From positions 1 to 9,760 of the forward strand of contig CALRCB010000016.1 in NCBI GenBank assembly GCA_943354455.1: DNA of 9,760 nt. The letters run 5' to 3'. Of this stretch, positions 1 through 6,135 are shown piece by piece (position 1 is the first letter of the stretch; each line of letters starts with the position of its first letter). The notes beneath the pieces are model-generated. The model saw only the letters and a list, made by a program, of their open reading frames with translations, searched no databases and was not told the origin of the DNA. The position numbers and the translations under genes were made by a program. Source of the DNA: Candidatus Staskawiczbacteria bacterium. GTDB taxonomy: Bacteria; Patescibacteriota; Minisyncoccia; Minisyncoccales; Staskawiczbacteraceae.

Positions 1-1017
1 CCAAAAACGCATGGTAACTTTGCTCGCCGGCCAGCCAATGGCTTCAAAGTGATGATGAATTGGGGTAGACCGAAAAATCTTTTTGTGCCTGAATTTTTTT
101 GATAATAATTGCAAGATAACCGAGCCTACTTCTAATACCAATAATCCTCCAATAATTGGCAATACCGCCACCGAATCTGTTAAAAATGCCACTACTGATA
201 AGGTGGTGGTCAAGCCCACCGTGCCTACTTCTGACATATAAAATCGCGCCGGTGGAATATTAAACCACAAAAAAGCAAAGAGCGTTCCAGTAATTACGGC
301 ACAAAATGTTGCCAAATCCACTTTACCCTGCGAAAAAGCAATAATAGAAAATGCGCCAAACATTGAAGCAAACACTCCGCCTGACAATCCATCAATCCCG
401 TCAATAATTCCCCCCGACCAACAGGCAATCATCACAATAATAAAAATTGGAATGTAAAAAATACCTACCGAAAAATCCCCCAGTAAAGGAATGCTAATTA
501 CATCAAACCCCAGCTTTGCATAAAACCACCAGCCTCCTGCCAACCCCAAAAGTGCTACTACTAAAAGACGTTTTTTAAACGACAGTCCCCCGCCAATATA
601 ACCGCCCAATGAAGATACCACCAGCACATCATCTAACAAACCAAGTAGTGATGCAATAATTAACGTAAACAATGGCAACCAGGTTTGACTACGTGATAAA
701 AAATTAAGCTCGGCAAATACGCTATGCGGAAAAATGAAAGAAAGGGCATAGAAAAAAAATACGGTACCAACGGTGGTCACCCAAATTAACATTCCGCCCA
801 TTCGTGGTACGCTGGTTTCCCTGACCTTATGAAGTGAATTAAAAACAACCGCGTCTTCACCACTAATAGCTTTTTTACCGGCCGTTTTTTTCCACAATTT
901 ATGTTTATATAAAAAATTTATTAACAGAGGACTCCACAACATAGCAATAATTGAAGCTATGGCAGAAATTCCCAAAATTTTAATAACGCTAAATGTCAAA
1001 AATGTCACTGTTAACAT
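1..1017 (-). CDS. mraY: Phospho-N-acetylmuramoyl-pentapeptide-transferase (MraY), C-terminus cut by window edge
   Basis: MraY moves phospho-MurNAc-pentapeptide from UDP onto undecaprenyl phosphate in the inner membrane, giving lipid I. I translated 339 residues from ATG at 1017; the frame stays open to base 1, and families of about 360 residues suggest only a short piece is missing. Seen: many hydrophobic segments, VPRMGG (70-75), LLDD (127-130), IIDGIDGLSGG (204-214), FYMSEVG (259-265) and the strongly diagnostic TPIHHHFEAIGW (318-329). The last block and the order of motifs make the family call firm. Oddities: the usual NxxN before DGxDG is replaced by Trp/Gly, and the usual MGD(V/T)GS motif reads MSEVGT, so Glu stands where the metal-binding Asp is expected. 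The gene starts 12 bases after the carboxypeptidase stop and has no Shine-Dalgarno sequence, so it probably depends on the upstream operon transcript. Confidence 0.9.
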   Translation of the reverse strand, partial: MLTVTFLTFSVIKILGISAIASIIAMLWSPLLINFLYKHKLWKKTAGKKAISGEDAVVFNSLHKVRETSVPRMGGMLIWVTTVGTVFFFYALSFIFPHSVFAELNFLSRSQTWLPLFTLIIASLLGLLDDVLVVSSLGGYIGGGLSFKKRLLVVALLGLAGGWWFYAKLGFDVISIPLLGDFSVGIFYIPIFIIVMIACWSGGIIDGIDGLSGGVFASMFGAFSIIAFSQGKVDLATFCAVITGTLFAFLWFNIPPARFYMSEVGTVGLTTTLSVVAFLTDSVAVLPIIGGLLVLEVGSVILQLLSKKFRHKKIFRSTPIHHHFEAIGWPASKVTMRFW

Positions 1018-1029
1018 ATTTATATATTA

Positions 1030-2010
1030 TTACTGCCACTGGTAGGCCATACCAAGCCAGTCAATTAATTTTTTCATTTCTAAAAACCGATCTTGCGACC
1101 CAAGCAAAATGCTAATAATATAGCTTTTTTCTTGCGGACTTTCTTGTAATATCATAAAACAACCTTGAGCCACCTTTGTAAAGCCTGTCTTTCCACCAAA
1201 AATATTATTTTCCCCCAACAGTATATTGGTATTTACAGCTTTATGATGAAAAATTCCATCGTATAGATAAAGATTATACTCTTTTTGGCGTATTATTTCA
1301 TTAAATAGTGGATAATTTTTAAATAAATACTGGGTTACAATTACCAAATCTTTTGCTGTAGAATAAGAGCTCGGATCCAAGCCAGTAACGTCTTGAAAAT
1401 TGGTGTTAGTCATGCCCAAATTTTTAGCATCTTGATTCATTAAACCAATAAATTCCTCATTACCCAATACTTCTGAAAGCGCATATGCCGAGCGATTATT
1501 AGACTCCATTAAAGTGGTATACAGTAAATTTTTTACCGTAAATTCTTGCCCTAATTTCAAATCTCCCTGCTCTCCAATTTGCGCCATTGCCATTGGACCC
1601 ATAGTAACCTTTGCCGATAAATCGTAATGAGAAAGCACCACCATTGCTGTCATTAATTTAGTCAAACTGGCGATTGGAAGCCTAACTTCGGAATTTTGAT
1701 TGAATAATATTTTTGAATTATTATCTCCAATTTCAACTGACAGTCCTGATTTAGCCTGCAAAACCACATTTTCAACTTGCCATTTACGAATTGGAAAAAT
1801 ATTTTTATCAAAAACCGCTGGATCATTAACAATGGCACTCACCTGATTAATTGAAGTCTCCAAGCTGGCCGGCGATATGACACCTCTATTGATTAATAAG
1901 CTTTCCATGCTATCTGAAAACCATTGCACACCGCAAAAAACCACTATCGTTACTGCCACAAACAGAAAAGATAATGAAATACCTCTGACTATTTTTTGAT
2001 AATTTACCAT
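1030..2010 (-). CDS. D-alanyl-D-alanine carboxypeptidase, S11 (PBP5/DacA-like) family
   Basis: This is a serine-type penicillin-binding enzyme that removes the terminal D-Ala from peptidoglycan stem peptides outside the membrane. The 326 residues start with a hydrophobic stretch (about 11-30) after a short basic N-terminus, which reads as an uncleaved anchor or signal peptide. The three active-site motifs are all present: SLTK (Ser115, Lys118), SNN (170-172) and KTG (274-276, in FGGKTGFT). The protein ends about 50 residues after KTG, so the C-terminal beta domain and amphipathic membrane anchor of E. coli PBP5 are absent and attachment would be N-terminal. It lies between aspS (15-base gap) and mraY (12-base gap), fitting a cell-wall role. 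The ATG at 2010 is preceded only by a weak AAAGAAAA purine run. Assignment to the family is firm; which dac paralogue it matches cannot be told. Confidence 0.92.
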   Translation of the reverse strand: MVNYQKIVRGISLSFLFVAVTIVVFCGVQWFSDSMESLLINRGVISPASLETSINQVSAIVNDPAVFDKNIFPIRKWQVENVVLQAKSGLSVEIGDNNSKILFNQNSEVRLPIASLTKLMTAMVVLSHYDLSAKVTMGPMAMAQIGEQGDLKLGQEFTVKNLLYTTLMESNNRSAYALSEVLGNEEFIGLMNQDAKNLGMTNTNFQDVTGLDPSSYSTAKDLVIVTQYLFKNYPLFNEIIRQKEYNLYLYDGIFHHKAVNTNILLGENNIFGGKTGFTKVAQGCFMILQESPQEKSYIISILLGSQDRFLEMKKLIDWLGMAYQWQ

Positions 2011-2025
2011 TACACTTTTTTCTTT

Positions 2026-3432
2026 TTAACGACCGGTTTTTTTACCGGCAATATCAATATGTAACTCTTTTAACTGTTTTGGGTAAATTTCGCTTGGTGC
2101 GTCCATCATCAAATCCCGGCCGTCTCCCGTTTTTGGAAAGGCAATTACTTCTCTAATATTTGGTTCACCGAGCAATAGCGCCACAATCCGGTCAATCCCA
2201 GACCCAAACCCTCCGTGAGGAGGCGCGCCAAAGCTGTAAGCTTCCAACATATGTCCGAACTGTTTATGGATTTCTTCCTTTTCATACCCCATAATTTCAA
2301 ACACTTTTTCAATGGCTTCAGGTGTATTATTCCGAATGCTTCCACTGGCCATCTCCCAACCGTTCAATACTGGGTCGTACTGGCTAGTCATAATATCCCC
2401 AATATTTTTTTTATCCATTAAATCCTGCATACATTCGGGAGTTGGCGCCGAAAAAGGGTTGTGGGTAAATGTCCATCCGCCCTCTTCCGTTTTTTCAAAA
2501 AAAGGAAAATCAATAACCCAGCAAAAAGCCAGTAAATTCGGATCATTTTTATCTTCCCGAAAATCCGGTTTATCGTTTCCATATTTTTCCATGGATTCTT
2601 TAAATGGAATTCTAGGCCAAGGCGATTGCTGGATTTTCTTTTCCGGAAACAATGTGGTTACTAATTGAGTCATCATCCGTTCATACAATTCCATTACATC
2701 TTCTCTTTTCACAAAACTCATTTCAATATCAATTTGGGTATGTTCAGTTTGACGATCCCCTCTTGGGTCTTCATCACGAAGACACCTGGCCAATTGAAAA
2801 TATTTTTCAATTCCGGCAATCATAAAAAGCTGTTTATACTGCTGAGGGCTTTGAGGCAGGGCATAAAATTTTCCCGGGTGAAGCCGTGAAGGCACCACAA
2901 AGTCCCGCGCACCTTCTGGCGTAGACTTGGTTAAGGTTGGTGTTTCTATTTCAATAAATCCTTCGTTAGTTAAAAAGTTGCGGGCAAATTGCGAAACTTT
3001 ATGTCGCATAATAAGATTCCTTTGCAACCTTGGTCGACGCAAATCCAAATATCGGTATTTCATCCGTATTTCTTCGTTAATTTCCATTCCATCAGTGGTA
3101 ACATCAAATGGCAGAGTCTGGGCTTTTGACAAAACCGTTAACTGTTCAACAGAAAGTTCAACCGTACCGGTTTCAATATTGGCGTTTACCATTTTTTCGG
3201 GCCGGGCAACCACTTCACCCACCAACTCCACCACCCATTCGGTCCGCAATTCTTGCGAAGCGTCATAAGATTCTTTATTATTTGGCAAAAACACGCACTG
3301 CAAAATTCCACTGCGGTCGCGCAAATCAATAAACAAAATTTTCCCATGAGCCCGGCGGACATTCACAAACCCCGCCACCTTTACTTTTTGGCTAACCTGC
3401 TTTGCAACTTCGCTAATTAAAATCCTTTCCAT
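2026..3432 (-). CDS. aspS: Aspartate-tRNA ligase, bacterial type without GAD insertion, probably non-discriminating
   Basis: This class II synthetase charges tRNA with aspartate in the cytoplasm. The 468 residues show the N-terminal OB-fold anticodon-binding domain (about 1-105), the linker motif RYLDLRR (127-133), motif 1 around GFIEIETPTL (158-167), motif 2 around LARCLRDEDPRGDRQ (214-228) and motif 3 GGFGSGIDRIVALLLG (407-422). The flipping-loop region and QSPQQYKQLFM (194-204) are of bacterial type. Bacterial AspRS is normally near 590 residues; here YGNDKPDFRE (284-293) runs almost straight into WVIDFPFF (305-312), so the GAD insertion domain between motifs 2 and 3 is missing. The anticodon domain has RRAHG, with His29 where discriminating enzymes typically have Leu, a mark of enzymes that charge both tRNA-Asp and tRNA-Asn. 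The ATG lies one base after the nucleotidyltransferase stop, with GGAAG upstream, which supports translational coupling. Confidence 0.95.
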   Translation of the reverse strand: MERILISEVAKQVSQKVKVAGFVNVRRAHGKILFIDLRDRSGILQCVFLPNNKESYDASQELRTEWVVELVGEVVARPEKMVNANIETGTVELSVEQLTVLSKAQTLPFDVTTDGMEINEEIRMKYRYLDLRRPRLQRNLIMRHKVSQFARNFLTNEGFIEIETPTLTKSTPEGARDFVVPSRLHPGKFYALPQSPQQYKQLFMIAGIEKYFQLARCLRDEDPRGDRQTEHTQIDIEMSFVKREDVMELYERMMTQLVTTLFPEKKIQQSPWPRIPFKESMEKYGNDKPDFREDKNDPNLLAFCWVIDFPFFEKTEEGGWTFTHNPFSAPTPECMQDLMDKKNIGDIMTSQYDPVLNGWEMASGSIRNNTPEAIEKVFEIMGYEKEEIHKQFGHMLEAYSFGAPPHGGFGSGIDRIVALLLGEPNIREVIAFPKTGDGRDLMMDAPSEIYPKQLKELHIDIAGKKTGR

Positions 3433-3433
3433 A

Positions 3434-3994
3434 TTATTTTTCTTCCGCTTTTTTAATTAATATTTCTAATATATCCAGCGTCCCTTGTTTTTGCGCCAAG
3501 TCCCTAACTTGCTCCAAATTAACTTCTGAAATACTTAATACTGATTCTATATCTTCAAGCTGGCGGGTCGATTCTGTCATTTTATACCACAAGAGTTTAC
3601 TTAAAATCAAATCTTCGGGACACACAAAATTAATGTTATAACCATAAAAATCTTTAGCAATTGCCCGCTTTATTTCCTGCTCATTAAAATAATCTTTTAC
3701 AACCCAGAAATCCGCCTTCAGTCCCGTATTTGGATCAACAAAATTAAATTCTCCCTTGTGTTCCAGTGCCTGTGCTATTGCTTCTTCTGACACATATACA
3801 TCTTTATCAAATTGCAATAATTCTTTGGCCAAACCGCTAATATCTTCCGGAGTAAATTCAACAATAATATCAACATCTGCGGTAGTGCGCACCCTCCCCC
3901 ACACCGAAACTGCCATTCCTCCGGTAATAGCGTAAGGTATTTTTAAATGGTCTAATATCTTAACTATTTTTATGAGAAACGCCGTTATTTCCAT
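3434..3994 (-). CDS. Pol-beta-superfamily nucleotidyltransferase (DUF6036/AbiEii-like)
   Basis: The 186 residues carry the core signature of the nucleotidyltransferase fold: a Gly-Gly helix motif (ITGGMAVSVWG, 23-33), then RTTADVDI with Asp40 and Asp42 as metal ligands, and a third acidic residue at Asp95 in KADFWV. A PEDLILSKLLWYK segment (126-138) and RQLEDIESVL (144-153) resemble the C-terminal part of stand-alone antitoxin/toxin-type nucleotidyltransferases. All catalytic residues appear intact, so activity is likely; the substrate (tRNA, protein or small molecule) cannot be told. The gene start overlaps the preceding 62-residue gene by 35 bases, and the stop is one base before aspS. The start ATG at 3994 has a GAAG-rich purine stretch just upstream. 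Members of such families occur both as toxin components and as housekeeping enzymes; placement inside a translation/cell-wall operon does not decide between them. Confidence 0.75.
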   Translation of the reverse strand: MEITAFLIKIVKILDHLKIPYAITGGMAVSVWGRVRTTADVDIIVEFTPEDISGLAKELLQFDKDVYVSEEAIAQALEHKGEFNFVDPNTGLKADFWVVKDYFNEQEIKRAIAKDFYGYNINFVCPEDLILSKLLWYKMTESTRQLEDIESVLSISEVNLEQVRDLAQKQGTLDILEILIKKAEEK

Positions 3995-4148
3995 TTTTTC
4001 TTCTATCGTTTAATGAATTTAATTTTTTACCGAGCTCAAAGAATTGGCCAACCATATTAATCTTTTGAACGGCTGTCATCTTTTTAAAAATCCCGTCTTG
4101 GATTTTTTGAGCTAATTTTGGAGTTAAAATCTGTTTTTTATTTTCCAT
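3960..4148 (-). CDS. Small helical protein paired with the nucleotidyltransferase gene
   Basis: I do not recognise a named family with certainty. The 62 residues begin at ATG 4148; a TTG two codons upstream (4154) is a less likely start. Residues 9-47 are probably two amphipathic helices around KKMTAVQKINMVGQFFELGKKLNSLN, followed by a basic, Asn-rich tail (48-62) that looks disordered. The MT..QK..M...F.LG..L pattern resembles short proteins often found directly before stand-alone nucleotidyltransferases; this is recollection, not a search. Its start overlaps the end of the membrane-protein gene by 11 bases and its end overlaps the nucleotidyltransferase by 35 bases, so translation of all three is probably coupled. 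It could be an antitoxin-like or adaptor partner. Coding status is supported by the overlaps and the absence of stops, but it is short. Confidence 0.6.
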   Translation of the reverse strand: MENKKQILTPKLAQKIQDGIFKKMTAVQKINMVGQFFELGKKLNSLNDRRKNGNNGVSHKNS

Positions 4149-4557
4149 TTTCAAAGTTTTTTTGTTTTACAAATATAGAAAGTAAATAAAATAGTAACGT
4201 TAAGATAGTACTCAGAACTAATAAATCTTTCAAGATTAAATTTAAACCAAACGAAACTATAAAAAAAGTTGACAGAAGTCCAAACGATATAGCACATACG
4301 ATGGACATGATTTTTTTAGGCAGGGGGTAATTCCATAGTCGCCACGATAGTGCATATAGCAATACTAAACCTATAATTATCCCGCTACCAAATATTATTG
4401 CAAAAAAAGATGCAATCCCACACATACTCGCACCCGCAGAAGCCCTACCAACCGCACATGCCATTTGTTCATCAACAATAGCAGATCCCGCAACAACAAT
4501 GGTGAATAAGATAAAGAGAATTATAATTTTAAAAGGATAGAACGGTATTTTTATCAT
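4138..4557 (-). CDS. Hypothetical four-helix membrane protein
   Basis: No family recognised. The 139 residues are strongly hydrophobic, with likely membrane segments at about 9-27, 47-71, 83-107 and 111-130. The first could instead be a signal peptide, since GSA at 24-26 offers a possible cleavage site. The loop after segment 1 (28-46) holds Cys34 and Cys46, which could form a disulfide if it is outside the membrane. The short tail KQKNFENGK is basic, suggesting it lies in the cytoplasm. The gene sits 31 bases after tyrS and overlaps the next small gene by 11 bases, so it belongs to the same transcript. There is no Shine-Dalgarno sequence before the ATG at 4557. A real protein is likely from the consistent membrane pattern and the operon position, but no function can be assigned. 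Confidence 0.7.
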   Translation of the reverse strand: MIKIPFYPFKIIILFILFTIVVAGSAIVDEQMACAVGRASAGASMCGIASFFAIIFGSGIIIGLVLLYALSWRLWNYPLPKKIMSIVCAISFGLLSTFFIVSFGLNLILKDLLVLSTILTLLFYLLSIFVKQKNFENGK

Positions 4558-4588
4558 AATTTTTAATTACAAAAATAACTTGTTGTTA

Positions 4589-5773
4589 TTATTTCAATTT
4601 AATTTTTATAAATTTTCGCTTTCCAAACTGTACTACCGTGTCATTCTCAATAGTTATTTGTGCTTTCCAATCAATAACTTTTACATTACTAACACTCACT
4701 CCCCCTCCTTCCACCACACGTCTGGCATCATTTTTTGATTCGGCCAATTTTGAATCAAACAGCAAATCTAATATCGGGTAAGTTGTGTTACTGGTTTCAA
4801 ACACCGGCATATCTTCAGGCGCTTCTTTGTCTCTGAAAACTTTATTAAATTGTTCTTCCGCCCGGTCGGCTTCTTTTTGTCCATGGTACATGGTTACAAT
4901 TTCTTTGGCCAACATTACTTTTTGGTCCCGTGGATTTTGCATTTCCTTGATTTGGTTTATTTTCTCCATCGGCACCCGAGTCACAAACATAAAATATTTT
5001 ATAATAAATTCATCTTTCAGTGACATGGTTTTGCCAAACATTTCATCGGCACTATCAAGTAAGTTTATGGTATTACCCCAACTGGAACTCATTTTTCGCC
5101 CATCTAACCCCTCAATTAAAGGGTTGGTCATAATATCTTGAGGCTGTTGCTTGTAAAACCGTTGCAAGTCCCGCCCGGTCAATAAATTAAATCTCTGGTC
5201 AGTTCCGCCCAGCTCAACATCCGCCTTGACCATTACCGAATCATACCCTTGAAGCAAAGGATACATCATTTCAAGGTAAGAAACGCGCTTGCCGGCCTCC
5301 ATTCGTTTAGCAATTACTTCCCTGGCGCCAAACTCGTGAAGGCTAAATAAATTGGCCATATTGGCAATATCTAAAAATCTCAATTTTTTCAGCCACTTAG
5401 AATTATATTTTACTTCACACTTTCGCATATCTAAAATTTTTCCGGCCTGGGCAACATAGTTTCTCATGTTCAATTTTATCGTTCTTGCATCAAGCATCGG
5501 CCGTTCGCTTTCTTTGTCTGAAGTGTCTCCGATAACTGCAGTAAAATCTCCAATGATTAAAACCGCCTTGTGACCAAGTTCTTGAAAATCGCGAAGCTTG
5601 AGTAATGGAATTGACCTACCCAAATGAATATTTGGGCTGGTTGGGTCAATGCCAAGCTTTATCCTAAGCCTTTTGCCGGATTTTAACTTCTTGGCCAAAC
5701 TTACCGCATCAATTATTTCATCAACTCCGCGGGTCAAAGTTTCGTTAATTTTTTCTTCAGTATTTTTTTCCAT
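4589..5773 (-). CDS. tyrS: Tyrosine-tRNA ligase (TyrRS), TyrZ-like
   Basis: This class I synthetase attaches tyrosine to tRNA-Tyr. The 394 residues show the Rossmann catalytic core with the HIGH-type motif as HLGR (50-53) in KLGIDPTSPNIHLGR, the tyrosine/adenylate region GDFTAVIGDTSDK (75-87), Tyr-binding LLQGYDSV (173-180), GGTDQRFNLLTGR (189-201) and the KMSKS motif as KMSSS (227-231). The C-terminal S4-like RNA-binding domain runs from about 330 to 394 and includes RRVVEGGGVSV. The length is typical. It is the first gene of the seven-gene minus-strand run. A TACAAT hexamer lies six bases before the ATG at 5773 and there is no Shine-Dalgarno sequence, so the mRNA may be leaderless. The ATG is the natural start because no in-frame conserved sequence is lost before residue 1. 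Confidence 0.96.
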   Translation of the reverse strand: MEKNTEEKINETLTRGVDEIIDAVSLAKKLKSGKRLRIKLGIDPTSPNIHLGRSIPLLKLRDFQELGHKAVLIIGDFTAVIGDTSDKESERPMLDARTIKLNMRNYVAQAGKILDMRKCEVKYNSKWLKKLRFLDIANMANLFSLHEFGAREVIAKRMEAGKRVSYLEMMYPLLQGYDSVMVKADVELGGTDQRFNLLTGRDLQRFYKQQPQDIMTNPLIEGLDGRKMSSSWGNTINLLDSADEMFGKTMSLKDEFIIKYFMFVTRVPMEKINQIKEMQNPRDQKVMLAKEIVTMYHGQKEADRAEEQFNKVFRDKEAPEDMPVFETSNTTYPILDLLFDSKLAESKNDARRVVEGGGVSVSNVKVIDWKAQITIENDTVVQFGKRKFIKIKLK

Positions 5774-5779
5774 TAGAGT

Positions 5780-5785
5780 ATTGTA
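5780..5785 (-). promoter_or_regulatory. Possible -10 element for the tyrS operon
   Basis: On the minus strand TACAAT (5 of 6 to TATAAT) ends six bases before the tyrS ATG. Transcription would begin at or next to the start codon, giving a leaderless mRNA. No good -35 is seen at the expected distance (TTTTAT at 5803-5808), so this is tentative; another upstream promoter is possible. Confidence 0.35.
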
Positions 5786-5811
5786 CTATTTTACTAAAAA
5801 AAATAAAACCA

Positions 5812-5842
5812 TTGACTTTATACATTAACATAGTAACATAAT
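5812..5842 (+). promoter_or_regulatory. Sigma-70-type promoter for the small basic gene
   Basis: TTGACT (5812-5817, 5 of 6 to consensus) is followed by CATAAT (5837-5842, 5 of 6) with a 19-base spacer, slightly long. TAACAT at 5834-5839 gives a 16-base spacer but a poorer match. Transcription would start near 5849, leaving a leader of about 59 bases before the basic protein gene. Confidence 0.5.
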
Positions 5843-5855
5843 ATTGAGCATTTGA

Positions 5856-5890
5856 TGGTAATAGTTTTTACCAGAGTAGCTCAAAGCTAT
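5856..5890 (+). promoter_or_regulatory. Two-hairpin 5' leader before the small basic gene
   Basis: Two hairpins lie back to back between the promoter and the Shine-Dalgarno sequence. The first pairs TGGTAA (5856-5861) with TTACCA (5868-5873) over a 6-base loop. The second pairs GTAGCT (5876-5881) with AGCTAT (5885-5890) over loop CAA, with one G-U pair at the base. The ribosome site AAAAGGA (5894-5900) follows at once. Such a leader could bind a protein or tune translation, for example by autoregulation by the basic product. This is inference from the sequence; the stems are short. Confidence 0.4.
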
Positions 5891-5907
5891 TTGAAAAGGA
5901 CTGGATT

Positions 5908-6096
5908 ATGCCTTCCACGACAGATGACATGCTAAAAGGTAAAAGCAAAGTGCGTAAAAATTTATTTACCAAAAGAAGAAAGGGAGAGGAGAGCAAAACA
6001 AAACCAGTTAATCCGAATAATGTTTCAAGAACGAAACTACGCCAGATTGCAATCGGCGCCAGAGGCAGACACCGTCCAGGAAAGAAAACTCATTAA
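5908..6096 (+). CDS. Small, very basic protein of unknown function
   Basis: Family not recognised. The 62 residues contain 11 Lys and 8 Arg against 4 acidic residues, with few hydrophobic residues and none of the pattern of a globular core. Clusters include KSKVRKNLFTKRRKG (12-26) and a tail IGARGRHRPGKKTH (49-62). This composition points to RNA or DNA binding, or to a ribosome-associated peptide. It is the only gene here with a strong Shine-Dalgarno sequence: AAAAGGA at 5894-5900, seven bases before the ATG. It has its own promoter, a hairpin leader and a dedicated intrinsic terminator, so it forms a complete one-gene unit between two divergent/convergent operons. The well-formed expression signals make it a convincing gene despite its size. 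It might be a histone-like or ribosomal accessory protein, but nothing in the sequence proves that. Confidence 0.7.
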   Translation: MPSTTDDMLKGKSKVRKNLFTKRRKGEESKTKPVNPNNVSRTKLRQIAIGARGRHRPGKKTH

Positions 6097-6103
6097 CCAC
6101 TAT

Positions 6104-6135
6104 GTGGCAAAGCCCAGTCTTTGCCACCTTTTTTT
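6104..6135 (+). terminator. Intrinsic terminator after the small basic gene
   Basis: A perfect 9-bp stem pairs GTGGCAAAG (6104-6112) with CTTTGCCAC (6119-6127) over the loop CCCAGT, followed by a C and seven T (6129-6135). It lies eight bases after the stop codon. It works on the plus strand only: read in the other direction the stem is followed by mixed sequence. The T run overlaps the murC stop codon on the opposite strand. Confidence 0.92.

Noticed and set aside
2145..3332. Several open frames of 66-118 codons opposite or within aspS
   Set aside because: They are shadows of a firmly identified synthetase gene.
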